Shown here one piece after another: positions 30,745 through 40,371 of a DNA stretch of 64,000 bases. The notes under the pieces are model-generated. The model was not told where the DNA came from and searched no databases. It was given only the letters and a program-made list of their open reading frames with translations. The stretch covers positions 2,398,001 through 2,462,000 of the forward strand of contig NZ_CP012024.1 in NCBI RefSeq assembly GCF_001050115.1, given 5' to 3'. The DNA comes from Bacillus smithii (GTDB lineage Bacteria > Bacillota > Bacilli > Bacillales > DSM-4216). A program made the position numbers and the translations under genes. Every line of letters begins with the position of its first letter. The stretch's first letter is position 1.

Positions 30745-32112
30745 ATGAATATTCAACAACATCTTACCACAAATTCGTTGACATGGAAAGAGATCGAACT
30801 TGATTTGTTTCGAGCCTTGCAAAACGCCTTCACCGAGCTGTTTACGGCTCTGTTGGAGGACATCGACCGACAATTGGCGGAAACCCGGGACAAGCGCCGG
30901 TACCACTTGAAAGACAAACGACGCACCACGATTCAAACCTTGTTTGGCGAAGTTACCTTTGAGCGAAACTACTATTTAGACCGAGAACAAAACCGTTACA
31001 CGTTTTTGCTTGATTCCTTTTTAGCGTTTGATGGATCGCAGTCAATCAGCCCTTGTCTAGAAGAAACGGCGATGGGATTGGCTGTGGAGTGCTCTTCCTA
31101 TCGCAAAGCGGCTCATACGCTTGCCCAGATGGTCGGGTATCCGGTGATGAGCCATGAGACGATCCGCCAGTTGGTGCTCGAGGCTGAAGTTCCGCTGCAC
31201 TGCCCGGTTGACCAGCGATATGGACGGGTGCTGTTTGTGGAGGCCGATGGACTGTTTGTCTCTCTCCAAGGGAAGGGAAAACGGGCCAAGGAAGACAAAA
31301 TCCTGACCGTTCACGAAGGATGGAAGCGCAACGGCTCACGGATCGAATTCGTGAATCAGCGCCATTACGTCCATGAAGGCAAGGGGGAGGTGTGGGAAGG
31401 CTTCGAGGAATTTTTGATGAACGAATATGCCTATGATCCGTGTCGGGATCTTCTTGTCATCAACGGGGACGGCGCTCCATGGATTACCGCGTGCCGGGAG
31501 TATTTCAAAGGACGGGTCTGCTTCCAATTGGATCGATTCCACGTGGCGCGTGAGTTGCGCCAATGCCTCTCGGGCCATCCACGGTGGCAGGCGATTCGGC
31601 AAAAGCTGGCGAAGCAGGATGAAGAGAAGCTGCTTGTGGAACTGAACAGCGCCCTCGGCACGCTGGGGGACGAAGCGAAAGAACAACAGCTGGCTGCCTT
31701 GATCCACCGGATCGAATCGATGCCGGGATGCATCCGTGATTACCGGGAATGGCTGAAGGAGCAAGGAGTGGACACAACGGGCATGTATCCGATGGGGAGG
31801 GCTGAAAGCGTGATGAGCCAGCTGGCGTATCGGGTGAAATACCGCCGCAGTTGGACAGACAAGGGACTCAGGGCGTTTTTCAAGGCAATGATTGCCCGGA
31901 TGGATGGGATTCGTCTTTTCGGACATCGTTTAGGAGAAGAATCGTCGCATCCGGCGGAGGAAACGGCATCTACCAAACAGACGATCGTGAACAAGGCGAA
32001 ACAACGCATCCGCCGTCTTCTTCCAGAGGTAACGCGGAATAACGTGCCATATTTACAGCAATCGTCCGGGACTCCGATCTATCATGCCCTGTCTGAATTC
32101 AAGGGATGGTAA
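30745..32112 (+). CDS. ISLre2-family (UPF0236) transposase
   Basis: Full-length 455-aa transposase with no internal stops. Features typical of the family include an N-terminal helical part, the TIQTLFGEVTFERNYY beta segment near residues 68-85, the FVEADGLFVSLQ segment near 167 and VINGDGAPW near 240 that probably provide catalytic aspartates, and the conserved FQLDRFHVARELRQCL segment near 265. The ATG at 30745 has a strong but foldback-sequestered SD. Confidence 0.93.
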   Translation: MNIQQHLTTNSLTWKEIELDLFRALQNAFTELFTALLEDIDRQLAETRDKRRYHLKDKRRTTIQTLFGEVTFERNYYLDREQNRYTFLLDSFLAFDGSQSISPCLEETAMGLAVECSSYRKAAHTLAQMVGYPVMSHETIRQLVLEAEVPLHCPVDQRYGRVLFVEADGLFVSLQGKGKRAKEDKILTVHEGWKRNGSRIEFVNQRHYVHEGKGEVWEGFEEFLMNEYAYDPCRDLLVINGDGAPWITACREYFKGRVCFQLDRFHVARELRQCLSGHPRWQAIRQKLAKQDEEKLLVELNSALGTLGDEAKEQQLAALIHRIESMPGCIRDYREWLKEQGVDTTGMYPMGRAESVMSQLAYRVKYRRSWTDKGLRAFFKAMIARMDGIRLFGHRLGEESSHPAEETASTKQTIVNKAKQRIRRLLPEVTRNNVPYLQQSSGTPIYHALSEFKGW

Positions 32113-32259
32113 AAAAAGGTATACATATTCGTCTGTCATGGCAAGGGATGAGAGTCCGAAAGCGCTTACGGATGAAATTCAAAAAAATGGTTCGCTAACC
32201 TATGACTTACATCTATTTTCAGCGAACCAAAAAAATTCCCACAAAGTCTTGACTGACTC

Positions 32260-32268
32260 GTGTTTGTC
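32260..32268 (+). repeat. target site duplication, right, ISLre2 copy 2
   Basis: GTGTTTGTC, identical to 30542-30550. Confidence 0.85.
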
Positions 32269-32436
32269 CAACGCCAATCAAAAGTCTAATTTTATATATG
32301 ACATTAATGACCCTCTGTGTTTGTCCTATATCATTTCATCTTTTCATCATAGGATAAGACTAGCCTTGAAAACGATATATGTTCATATACCTATACTTAC
32401 GGAGAAATGACATTTCGAAAAGAGAGGGATCATAAT

Positions 32437-33006
32437 TTGGATTGGTTCACACTTTTTATAATTATCAATCTCATTGGAATCAGTTCTAATTTGGATAACA
32501 CGACTGTAGGAATAGCGTATGGTCTAAAAAAAATTCGATTTCCTTTTTGGATTAACTTCATTGTCAATTTGATTGGATTTGTCACTGCATTAGTTGGTGT
32601 ATATTTAGGACCATTTATTTCTAGATATATTTCTTCGGAGGAGGCTGCGTGGGTTTCATTCAGTGTCTTATGCAGCATTGGTCTATTTATTGTTTATAGT
32701 GAATACGGTCATCAATTGATTTTCGGTAAAAAACAACATATAAAGATTCAAAATCTTGGAATCCGTCAAGGCATCTTTCTCGGATTCACTCTTTCCTTTT
32801 CAAATATTATCACTGGTTTCGGGGCGGCCATTTCCAATCATTTATTTATCTGGCCCACAGTAATCAGCATCACCATATGGGGAATTATCACGATTTGGCT
32901 TGGTAATAAAATCGGAAAGGGAACGATCTCCAAACTATTAGGTAAATACTCATCTCTTGTTTCCGGGCTTCTTTTTATCTTGGTGGCATTTTATCAAATT
33001 TTGTAA
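32437..33006 (+). CDS. YtaF/MntP-like membrane protein
   Basis: The 189-aa protein has six predicted helices and the N-terminal family motif with SSNLDNTTVGIAYGLKKI (about residues 12-29); the second half repeats the pattern around LSFSNIITGFGAAIS. This is the MntP/YtaF superfamily; YtaF members are sporulation membrane proteins and MntP members export manganese. The TTG at 32437 behind GAGAGGGA is the likely start; an ATG at 32407 gives ten extra hydrophilic residues and no SD. It stands in the accessory block, away from the usual ytaF context. Confidence 0.75.
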   Translation: MDWFTLFIIINLIGISSNLDNTTVGIAYGLKKIRFPFWINFIVNLIGFVTALVGVYLGPFISRYISSEEAAWVSFSVLCSIGLFIVYSEYGHQLIFGKKQHIKIQNLGIRQGIFLGFTLSFSNIITGFGAAISNHLFIWPTVISITIWGIITIWLGNKIGKGTISKLLGKYSSLVSGLLFILVAFYQIL

Positions 33007-33046
33007 TCATGCCGCATCACTTCACTTCCGATTTTGCTCTAATCAA

Positions 33047-33148
33047 TCATTCAAACACTCCAGCCGAAGTTAAATCTTTGTTTCCTTTTATTTTGGTCGC
33101 TTCTTTATTATCCGCCATTTTCCTGGCATACAAAAAACGCCTTGCCAT
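33047..33148 (-). CDS. small basic ORF, 33 aa, behind tRNA-Arg
   Basis: The frame begins MARRFLYARKMADNKEATKI and ends TSAGVFE. A consensus SD, AAAGGAGG, lies 9 bases before the ATG at 33148. The SD is within a hairpin GTAGCC-GTTAAAGGA-GGCTAC. The 150 bp between this ORF and the tRNA contain several short inverted repeats. I do not recognise the peptide; it could be a leader peptide, a remnant of an integrated element or a genuine small protein. Confidence 0.4.
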   Translation of the reverse strand: MARRFLYARKMADNKEATKIKGNKDLTSAGVFE

Positions 33149-33308
33149 TGTGTGTAGCCTCCTTTAACGGCTACCGTCGAACGATACGTTACATATCGTC
33201 CAACGTTCACTAGGCAAGACGTTCATCGTCTCGGCAGCATTTAGCGTTATTTTAACGCTTATGTAAACGTCACAATACCGCGTCAATACTGCGTTTATAC
33301 AATTTTAG

Positions 33309-33382
33309 CGTCCCAGGAGAGATTCGAACTCCCGACCGACGGCTTAGAAGGCCGCTGCTCTATCCAGCTGAGCTACTGGGAC
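33309..33382 (-). tRNA. tRNA-Arg (anticodon UCU)
   Basis: A 74-nt cloverleaf can be drawn on the minus strand: acceptor GTCCCAG/CTGGGAC, D stem GCTC/GAGC, anticodon stem GCGGC/GCCGT with loop CTTCTAA (anticodon TCT), T stem GGGAG/CTCTC with loop TTCGAAT, discriminator G. CCA is not encoded. It reads AGA codons. Confidence 0.96.
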
Positions 33383-33463
33383 ATTTTTTCAATTTCATCA
33401 AGGACATTTTTAATTATATTAACATCCAAAATAAATGTCAATCATTTTTTTGTACAAACCGAA

Positions 33464-33476
33464 AAAATTTCTTAAA
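33464..33476. repeat. 13-bp target duplication, left, IS30 copy A
   Basis: AAAATTTCTTAAA, repeated at 34846-34858. Confidence 0.75.
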
Positions 33477-34845
33477 CTTAAATTGCAATATTAAATGCAA
33501 CAAGTATTGAAAGACCAGATAACCCATGATTAAGTAGAATCGGGACACTCTGCGCGACTTGACGTGGAGTGGCGGGCATGGTAGCCTGGTTGGCCCAGCC
33601 AGTACCGTATACCTGGCTTCATGGCTGGTAGCCATGCCCGCAGAGGCTCTTTGTCAAGTTGCTAAAAACCAACCCTTTGGGTTAGCTGGCTTAAGGTTAA
33701 GAAGCTAAGCCAGCTAACTCTATTTGGAAACACTCCTCAGGTGTACGATAATTGAGGATCTTCCTTGGAAGATGGTTACACCAATTTTCAACATAGGTAA
33801 TGGTTTCGTCTGCCACAGAGGAAATGGGTCTCCCCTTTGGTATGAAGCGCCTAATAAGGCCATTATGACGCTCGTTGGTTCCTCGTTCACAGGATGTGTA
33901 AGGGTGTGTAAAATAAACCTCTGTTAGATCTTTTTCAACACTAAGGCCGAGGTCAGCAAATTCAGAACCGTTATCAGCCGTAATGGTTTTAAACACTTTA
34001 GAGAACCGATTACCATAAGACACTTTCAACTGAGATATGACTTCTGAAACGGATAGACTATCCTTGGCTGTCACTCTCAAAATTATTTCTTTACGGGTTT
34101 TGCGCTCAGTAAGAGTCAATAAGGCCTGATCTTTAGTCTTCTTGCCTATAACCGTATCAATTTCCCAGTGACCAAACTCTTGGCGTTCATTGACTTCAAT
34201 TGGTCGCTCATCGATACTGCGTCCTAAGATCTTCTTATTCTTCCGGTTACGTTTTTTCTTGGTGTTCAGGGTAATTTTCATAGGTAGGTCAATGTTTTTA
34301 ACGCCTATAAGTCCTAGATCAATATAGTTATAAAGGGTCTTGGTGCAAACCATTTTGTCTTTGAATTTCCCATCACGTTTGGCTCTCCCACATACCGCAT
34401 CAGGAGACCATTTCTTATCAAGGATCTGAGTTTCGGCATACTTAATAAACTCGATGGCATCGTCTAGTTTTAGCTTGCGGCCACAGGCTTTCCTGTTTCT
34501 CTCATAGAGAAGTTGACCTGTGTCTGGAAAATAGACATGAACAATTTTCCCGTTGCTTTTTCTTTGTGGCACTGTACCTCTTCTTAACTCACGGGAGATG
34601 GTGCTTTTGTGACAACCAACATAATCTGCAATCTCCTGTTGAGTCTTACCAGCAGCGTGTAAGGCCGCAATTTTCCCACGGTCATAAGCCGTTAAGTGTT
34701 TGAAATGCCGAGCTCCTATGGTAGAATTAGTAATTGCCATAGATAAATCCTCCGTATCGATATTGTTTTAGTCGACTTAATCATACGTGGTTTATCTATG
34801 GTTTTTCATTTTTTATGCTTGTTGCATTTGATTATACAACTAGCC
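33477..34845 (-). mobile_element. IS30-family insertion sequence, copy A (1369 bp)
   Basis: It matches the element at 44096-45464 in reverse orientation with the same length. The imperfect terminal repeats share AAATGCAACAAG about 15 bases from each end. It is flanked by a 13-bp direct repeat. It carries one intact transposase and about 220 bp of highly structured sequence after that gene. Confidence 0.92.
33697..34740 (-). CDS. IS30-family transposase, copy A
   Basis: A 347-aa DDE transposase, the same protein as copy B. Residues about 15-57 are an IS30-type helix-turn-helix (GKTQQEIADYVGCHKSTISR). The catalytic core has HWEIDTVIG (first Asp near 193), TADNGSEF (second Asp near 257) and NERHNGLIRRFIPKG (Glu near 293). 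Confidence 0.95.
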   Translation of the reverse strand: MAITNSTIGARHFKHLTAYDRGKIAALHAAGKTQQEIADYVGCHKSTISRELRRGTVPQRKSNGKIVHVYFPDTGQLLYERNRKACGRKLKLDDAIEFIKYAETQILDKKWSPDAVCGRAKRDGKFKDKMVCTKTLYNYIDLGLIGVKNIDLPMKITLNTKKKRNRKNKKILGRSIDERPIEVNERQEFGHWEIDTVIGKKTKDQALLTLTERKTRKEIILRVTAKDSLSVSEVISQLKVSYGNRFSKVFKTITADNGSEFADLGLSVEKDLTEVYFTHPYTSCERGTNERHNGLIRRFIPKGRPISSVADETITYVENWCNHLPRKILNYRTPEECFQIELAGLAS

Positions 34846-34858
34846 AAAATTTCTTAAA
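34846..34858. repeat. 13-bp target duplication, right, IS30 copy A
   Basis: AAAATTTCTTAAA, identical to 33464-33476. Confidence 0.75.
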
Positions 34859-34933
34859 ATTTCTTAAACCGAAAAAATTTTTTCCCGTTTTTATAAAAAG
34901 TTGAAAAAGAACATTCGATTATTTTTTCAGATA

Positions 34934-34976
34934 AAGAAGAACAAAAGGCAAAACCATTGCCAGTTTGTTCTTCTCT
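34934..34976 (-). terminator. terminator after ysnB
   Basis: GAAGAACAAA and TTTTGTTCTTC form the arms of a stem with a GGCAAtGG-type inner pairing, about 20 bases after the ysnB stop. Confidence 0.5.
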
Positions 34977-34995
34977 ATGTATTAAATGCCGCTTG

Positions 34996-35484
34996 TCAAT
35001 CCGTTAACAGCTGATGTTGTTCGTTATAAAAATAAACAACCGAATCGTCTCCATCCAATTCCACGATTGCATAGGTTCTTTCTTTTCTACCTCGCGGCAA
35101 GAGAATGCTCCCCGGATTCAAAAACAACGTTTCGCCTATTTTTTCCGCTACCGCTTGATGAGAATGACCGAAAAACACAAAATCAGCTTTGTTTGCTTTT
35201 GCTTTCTGTTTCAGTTTCGAGAAAGACGCTTTGACATCGTAGCGATGTCCATGTGTCATAAATATTCTCTTACCCTTTATCTCTTCCACGATATCATAAG
35301 GATAGCGATCATCCATATCGCAATTTCCTCTAACCACAATATAGCCTTTCATTACTTCACTGTCTGCCGGAAGTTCAGAATCACCACAATGAAACATGGC
35401 ATCCATCTCTTGCTCGTAGCGTGCTTTTAAATCTTTTAAAATTTCCGTGTCCCCATGACTGTCACTTACAACTAGAAGCTTCAT
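34996..35484 (-). CDS. ysnB: YfcE/YsnB-type metallophosphoesterase
   Basis: Small calcineurin-like phosphodiesterase, 162 aa. Metal-binding motifs run in order: SDSHGD (residues 7-12), FHCGDSE, RGNCDMDD, THGHRYDVK and FGHSHQA. Substrate unknown; relatives hydrolyse phosphodiesters in vitro. It overlaps the end of rdgB by 4 bp, completing the rph-rdgB-ysnB group found in B. subtilis. Confidence 0.92.
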   Translation of the reverse strand: MKLLVVSDSHGDTEILKDLKARYEQEMDAMFHCGDSELPADSEVMKGYIVVRGNCDMDDRYPYDIVEEIKGKRIFMTHGHRYDVKASFSKLKQKAKANKADFVFFGHSHQAVAEKIGETLFLNPGSILLPRGRKERTYAIVELDGDDSVVYFYNEQHQLLTD

Positions 35485-36092
35485 AGTACACTTTCCCTTT
35501 CCAATTGTTCCAATATCGTTCTCATTTTTGCCAACGCTTCGGCGCGGTGGCTGATTTTATTTTTTTCATTTGGAAGCAATTCCGCCATCGTACGCTCATA
35601 ACCTTGGACAAAGAAAATAGGGTCATATCCGAACCCATTTGCCCCTTTTTTCTCAAAGGTGATGAATCCTTCACATGTCCCGTTCACTGTTATGGTTTCT
35701 CGTCCCGGAATTGCAAGAGCCAGAGCACAATAAAAACGAGCTGTCCGTTTTGAAAGAGGAACTCCTTCCAATTCCCTTAACACCTTTTGTATATTGGCTT
35801 CATCATCTTTTTCAGGACCTGCGTATCTGGCCGAATACACGCCCGGCCGGCCGTCTAACGCGTCAATCACCAAACCTGAATCATCTGCCATAACCATGGC
35901 TTTTGTCTCTTTCATGACCGATTCCGCTTTGATGATCGCATTTTCTTCAAATGTCGCACCCGTTTCCTCGATTTCCGGGAATTCAGGAAGATCAAGAAGC
36001 GTTTTTACCTGAATCTGAAACGGTTGAAACATTTGCTCAAATTCAAGTGCTTTCCCCTTATTTTTCGTGGCGATCACAACTTCTCGCATCAT
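35481..36092 (-). CDS. rdgB: XTP/dITP diphosphatase (RdgB/HAM1 family)
   Basis: House-cleaning pyrophosphatase that removes dITP, XTP and related non-canonical purine nucleotides. The 203-aa protein has the family signatures [12 protein letters not shown] at the N-terminus, [18 protein letters not shown] and GFGYDPIFF. It overlaps rph by 4 bp and ysnB by 4 bp, so the three are translationally coupled. B. subtilis name ysnA. Confidence 0.96.
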   Translation of the reverse strand: MMREVVIATKNKGKALEFEQMFQPFQIQVKTLLDLPEFPEIEETGATFEENAIIKAESVMKETKAMVMADDSGLVIDALDGRPGVYSARYAGPEKDDEANIQKVLRELEGVPLSKRTARFYCALALAIPGRETITVNGTCEGFITFEKKGANGFGYDPIFFVQGYERTMAELLPNEKNKISHRAEALAKMRTILEQLERESVL

Positions 36093-36862
36093 CGATTTGC
36101 TTCTCCACCTTTTGACATATTTCTTTCTATCTTCACTGCTATTTCGCTTAGCGCTTGCTTTTGAATGTCGATCAATTCTTGCAACCCTTTTTCTGCCAAT
36201 GACAATAATTCTTGAAGCTGCGAATGGGAAAATGTGGACTCTTCTCCTGTTCCTTGAATTTCTACAAAATCTCCGGATCCAGTCATGACCACATTCATAT
36301 CCACCATTGCTTCACTATCTTCTTTATAATTTAAATCTAATACTGCTCCCTCTCCATGTAAAATGCCTACGCTAGTAGCAGCCAGAAAATTGGTTACCGG
36401 AAAAGTCGACATTTCTTTTTGAATAGATAATTGATGCAACGCCATTGCCATCGCTACAAAGGCGCCGGTAATCGAAGCGGTGCGTGTTCCGCCATCTGCT
36501 TGTATGACATCGCAATCGATCCATACCGTTCTTTCGCCAATGGATTCCAAATCGACAACCGCCCGAAGAGCTCTCCCAATTAATCGTTGAATTTCCATTG
36601 TTCTTCCTGATACTTTTCCCTTGGAAGATTCTCTTATATTTCTTTGCTCAGTTGCCCGTGGCAGCATGGAATATTCCGCTGTAATCCATCCTTTACCGGA
36701 CCCTCTCATAAAAGGGGGAACACGGTCTTCGATACTAGCGGTGCAAATAACCCGTGTATCTCCAACGGTGATAAGCACGGAGCCTTCCGGATGTTTTAAA
36801 AAATCCGTATCGATCTTAACCGCTCTTAATTCATTTTTTTGTCTTCCATCTACTCGCACCAT
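36089..36862 (-). CDS. rph: ribonuclease PH
   Basis: Phosphorolytic 3'-5' exoribonuclease trimming tRNA precursors. The 257-aa form starts [17 protein letters not shown] at 36862 behind AAGGAGGAT; the long frame reaching 37078 is not needed. It has the RNase PH core ([57 protein letters not shown]). It lies about 190 bp after gerM. Confidence 0.96.
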   Translation of the reverse strand: MVRVDGRQKNELRAVKIDTDFLKHPEGSVLITVGDTRVICTASIEDRVPPFMRGSGKGWITAEYSMLPRATEQRNIRESSKGKVSGRTMEIQRLIGRALRAVVDLESIGERTVWIDCDVIQADGGTRTASITGAFVAMAMALHQLSIQKEMSTFPVTNFLAATSVGILHGEGAVLDLNYKEDSEAMVDMNVVMTGSGDFVEIQGTGEESTFSHSQLQELLSLAEKGLQELIDIQKQALSEIAVKIERNMSKGGEANR

Positions 36863-37055
36863 AGATCCTCCTTTTAAGCTGCAGCTCCTGTCCCACGGCA
36901 AAATCCCCGCAAGGCCGAAACTTCCACCATTACCGTGAGAACGATTTTTTATTGACTCTTCAGTCGCTTCGCTTTTTCGATATGTCCAATAAAAATGAGG
37001 TGGCATTTGCCAACCTCTGTTTTGATCTATTATATAATATACCAAAAAAATTTTT

Positions 37056-38123
37056 TTAGAAACTACCGGTGTTGACATGCTCGGGCCTTGAAACGGTTTC
37101 GCTGATGGGTTTTCCTTTGTCGTCTACTAAGTTTGTCTTGCCATCCACTTCAACGGTTACACTTTTAATCCCTTTCTGTTCTGTCAAAGAAAGCACAAGA
37201 GGATTTAACGTATTTTTGGAGATCATTTTTTCCTCGAAACTACCTAAAATCGATTTATTAAAATTTAATGTGACTTTTCCATCCTTTACCACCGGAGCAC
37301 TAATCAGTTTCACATCCGGCATAAATTCGCTTACCAGTTCAGACGAAGGGCTTGGTCCTTTGATGAGCTCATTGACGACCGCCGTAACATTATCTTTATT
37401 ATTGTTGCTCACTCTTTTTGTGACGGGGACGTAATAATAATTCTCTCCGTCTTGAGCTAAATAATAAACGGTGATCGGTCTTGTATTCGTGATGTCGACC
37501 ACGTTTTCAACATCCCAATTAATTCCGATGTTTCTGGATAATCCATTGGGATCAATCGCTGTCCCATCCACTGGCATTTCTTTTAATGGCTGGCCGTCCA
37601 CTCTCAGTTCGACTTTTTTCACCGCGTCAAACTGCGTCAACGTCCAAGTAATAGCCTGTAAAATTTTCTTTTCGTCTTCCGCTTTGTACTCTTTAAATTC
37701 AGGAGAAAAGTCCGCGATGGCCTTTCCATCTTTAATTTGAACGCTTCGTACTTCCGTGCCGGCCGGCAGCACCGCTCTGAACCCGTTCGGAAGCATATTT
37801 GACACCGGCCCGTCGTCTACTAGATATTCAAGCGCTTCTTTGGCGATGCTTTGCGTTTTGGGAAGCGGCAGCGTCTGCGATACTACATAACCGTTTTTAT
37901 CTATCAGATACAAATCTGTCATCATTACGTCTTCTTTTTTCATGTCCTGAGCAGATTGATGTTGCAATTCTTTTAAGGACCCGTCCTCTTTTAAATAAGT
38001 TACTTTTTGCGGTGGATCAATGTTCTCTTTCTTTTCATTGCTGCCGAGCAATCCGCATCCTGTCAAATAAATAGACGATAAAATGACAGCCGCCGCGACG
38101 AGAGTTTTCTTTTTGACCATCAT
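37056..38123 (-). CDS. gerM: GerM, sporulation/germination lipoprotein
   Basis: Lipoprotein of the outer forespore/mother-cell membrane system; in B. subtilis GerM is made under sigma-E and helps anchor the SpoIIIAG ring. The 355-aa protein has a lipobox (YLTGCG, Cys near residue 23) and two GerMN domains (about 85-185 and 225-330), with the repeated pattern [15 protein letters not shown] and [16 protein letters not shown] weak sigma-E-like sequence (TATACATG) sits about 40 bp upstream but I do not rely on it. It follows racE by 84 bp. Confidence 0.92.
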   Translation of the reverse strand: MMVKKKTLVAAAVILSSIYLTGCGLLGSNEKKENIDPPQKVTYLKEDGSLKELQHQSAQDMKKEDVMMTDLYLIDKNGYVVSQTLPLPKTQSIAKEALEYLVDDGPVSNMLPNGFRAVLPAGTEVRSVQIKDGKAIADFSPEFKEYKAEDEKKILQAITWTLTQFDAVKKVELRVDGQPLKEMPVDGTAIDPNGLSRNIGINWDVENVVDITNTRPITVYYLAQDGENYYYVPVTKRVSNNNKDNVTAVVNELIKGPSPSSELVSEFMPDVKLISAPVVKDGKVTLNFNKSILGSFEEKMISKNTLNPLVLSLTEQKGIKSVTVEVDGKTNLVDDKGKPISETVSRPEHVNTGSF

Positions 38124-38207
38124 GAAACCTCCTCACACAGTTTGTACTACATGTATACGAGCTGGTGAGGAAAATTAGACCGTTTTCCAAAAGAAATTCG
38201 CCGCAGT

Positions 38208-39041
38208 TTAAAAAACGAGTTCATTTTCATCTAAACGAATCGTAGAAACATCTATCGTTGGATCTTGGAGCCAATCGGAAGCGATCTTATAAAACAGCTC
38301 TTTAGATCCAGTTGTAAAGAATCGATTAGGGAGACAAGATTTCTCCATGTTTAAAAGTTCTTTATAATGCAATATGGCGCTCACTTCTCTTGCTGTTTCT
38401 TCTCCTGAACTAATCACCGCAACATTTTCGCCCATGAATGACGAAATAATGGGTTCAAGAAGCGGATAATGAGTGCAGCCTAATATCAACGTATCCAATT
38501 GTTTATCTTTGAGCGGCAGCAATGTTTCCGCTACAATTTTTTTGGCCATGGCACTATGATATTCCCCGCTTTCTACCAAAGGAACAAACTTAGGACATGC
38601 AAGCGGAAAGATCTTTACATTCTTATTGATAGAATGAAGAGCTTTTTCATACGCACGGCTTTTAATAGTGCCGATCGTACCTAGAACCCCAATACGAAAA
38701 TGTTTTGACATTTTAATAGCCGCTCTCGCTCCGGGATGAATGACTCCAATAACCGGAATGTCGAGTGCTTCTCTAATCTCGTCGAGAACAGCAGCCGTTG
38801 CTGTATTGCAAGCGATCACGAGCATCTTGATATCATAACGAAGCAAATAGCGGGTCATTTCCCAAGTAAATTGTTTGACCTCTTCCACGGGTCTAGGCCC
38901 ATAAGGACATCTGGCTGTGTCACCAATATAATATATCGTTTCATGAGGGAGCTGCCTCATGATCTCAATAGCAACTGTAAGACCCCCAACTCCGGAATCT
39001 ATTACACCTATTGGCCTGTTTATCAACGTATCTCGCCTCAT
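38208..39041 (-). CDS. racE: glutamate racemase
   Basis: Supplies D-glutamate for peptidoglycan. The two catalytic cysteines are visible in [10 protein letters not shown] (near residue 79) and LGCTHYPL (near 190), with [13 protein letters not shown] at the N-terminus. The 277-aa frame begins at 39041; a TTG nine residues... later (TTGATAAACAGG) is an alternative that would match the shorter B. subtilis N-terminus. In B. subtilis ysmB and gerE precede it; here an accessory block intervenes. Confidence 0.94.
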   Translation of the reverse strand: MRRDTLINRPIGVIDSGVGGLTVAIEIMRQLPHETIYYIGDTARCPYGPRPVEEVKQFTWEMTRYLLRYDIKMLVIACNTATAAVLDEIREALDIPVIGVIHPGARAAIKMSKHFRIGVLGTIGTIKSRAYEKALHSINKNVKIFPLACPKFVPLVESGEYHSAMAKKIVAETLLPLKDKQLDTLILGCTHYPLLEPIISSFMGENVAVISSGEETAREVSAILHYKELLNMEKSCLPNRFFTTGSKELFYKIASDWLQDPTIDVSTIRLDENELVF

Positions 39042-39702
39042 TCTTTTGTATTTTCTGGTTGCATCTTTCTGATCATGTCATCCGTTTTAGATGATCACTC
39101 TCTAAATATGCGATAAAAACCATTGCTGCTGAAACACTTTTTTCATTTTTTCTCCCTTAAACGGCACGAACGGATCTTCCGCAATATTTTCTTATTGGCA
39201 AATTGGCAGCGCCGTTTTACAAACGTTTCGTTCGTTTTTTCAATTTCTGAAAAGAAATGCTTCAAAACTCAAAGACTATATCCTTTATCTCCATGAGCCA
39301 TTGAGAATGCCTCTTTGTTCTATTTCTTTATGTATATATGAAAATTTTCATTCCTAAACCGACATTCTTTTCGCTCTAAAAGTTTCCTAGTTTCTTCATT
39401 TCTAAACGAACTCTATGAGAAAAGAAGCTTCAGCAGTCTATCAAACATTTTCTCGTTTTTTACTTTGTTTTTCAAGAGTGAAGATCCGCCTATTTTTTCA
39501 CGGAACAATGTGGGAATATCCTTATTTTTCAAAAACAACAGACAAGAAACTCACTCTTATGGCTAAAAGTCATCCCGGTTTCTTTCAGATGTGTACAACT
39601 TTCTTCCATTTTTAATCACTCATCCGTTCCTCAATTGTCGAGAGAGCTTTCTTTTGTTAAAAGCGTCTTTACATGACCTTTTTGCCATTAGAAAAATATC
39701 TG
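39042..39702. other. 660-bp spacer, no gene seen
   Basis: AT-rich sequence upstream of racE. The longest plus-strand frame (39415-39615) has no SD and no recognisable content. It should include the racE promoter, which I could not place. Confidence 0.45.
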
Positions 39703-40371
39703 TCAAAATATATCCACATGCTTAAACACAACTTTATGGATCCTCCAAAGCAAAAGACCGATCAGCAAACTAGCCCATGCAGGTATCGGAATGACAGGCA
39801 GAATATCTTTTAAGAAAAAATAGATGACGAGCGGTAAAAAATAGGCGATCGTAATAGGAAAAACATATCCTAATAATACGCGGACGCTAAATTTCTTAAA
39901 CGTGGATTCCCTCAGAAACAATAAAATAATGTCGAAGACAAGACACATAAAAATAGGTGTAAAGAAATAATCAACAGAAAACCCTTTTACCGGAGGCAGA
40001 TCGGTAAATTGGTTTAACAAAGGATAAATGATCAATCGGGAAATGCCGTCTATGAAAAAAACAATATACAAGCCGATCCCAAAGATGAAGGCAAAACGAC
40101 TGAACCTGAAATACGATTGTTTGCCCATTGTTTGCACGACTTCTTTGCAATAGGATTCCGGATTTTTGCCAAATACGTCTTCCGCCGACCGCCCTTCTTC
40201 TTGGGCGATCAGCAAATGGTCCAGCATTTCCAGCAGCAGTTCCTCCGTCTTTTTTTCCGGAATGGAACTGAGCCGCAAATAAACAAGCATGTTTTCATAA
40301 TACTTCCTGTTTTCCTCGTTCAATTGCTTCCGTCGTTCATTGTTTACTTGGATCATCTCTTCTGCTGTCAT
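39703..40371 (-). CDS. HAAS-domain/DUF1129-type membrane protein, PadR partner
   Basis: The 222-aa protein starts MTAEEMIQVNNERRKQL at 40371 behind AAAGGAG, overlapping the end of padR. Residues about 1-90 are soluble and helical and contain the LLLEMLDHLLIAQEEGRSAEDVFG pattern (in two parts here) typical of HAAS-type signalling domains; residues about 95-215 contain four or five membrane helices. Such proteins are nearly always encoded directly after a PadR-like regulator and are thought to act as partner or anti-regulator. Function here is inferred from context only. Confidence 0.75.
   Translation of the reverse strand: MTAEEMIQVNNERRKQLNEENRKYYENMLVYLRLSSIPEKKTEELLLEMLDHLLIAQEEGRSAEDVFGKNPESYCKEVVQTMGKQSYFRFSRFAFIFGIGLYIVFFIDGISRLIIYPLLNQFTDLPPVKGFSVDYFFTPIFMCLVFDIILLFLRESTFKKFSVRVLLGYVFPITIAYFLPLVIYFFLKDILPVIPIPAWASLLIGLLLWRIHKVVFKHVDIF

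Larger units (their letters stand above)
30551..32259 (+). mobile_element. ISLre2-family insertion sequence, copy 2, complete (1709 bp)
   Basis: Bounded by a perfect 9-bp duplication. The imperfect terminal inverted repeats (left GTGTGAGTAAAATGTTTGTG, right end with the complement of GAGTCAGTCAAGACTTTGTG) agree at about 18 of 23 positions. One intact transposase gene occupies most of it. The clean duplication and the copy at 1-1426 that looks the same throughout indicate recent movement. Confidence 0.93.

Noticed and set aside
33309-34858. Prophage or island integrated at tRNA-Arg
   Set aside because: No second copy of the tRNA 3' end and no integrase gene are visible; the adjacent insertion is an IS30 element with its own target duplication.
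36089-37078. 329-aa start for RNase PH
   Set aside because: The extension runs across the upstream non-coding spacer; the ATG at 36862 behind AAGGAGGAT gives the usual protein.
38124-38210. Sigma-E promoter for gerM
   Set aside because: TATACATG with a poor -35 matches too weakly to list as a feature.
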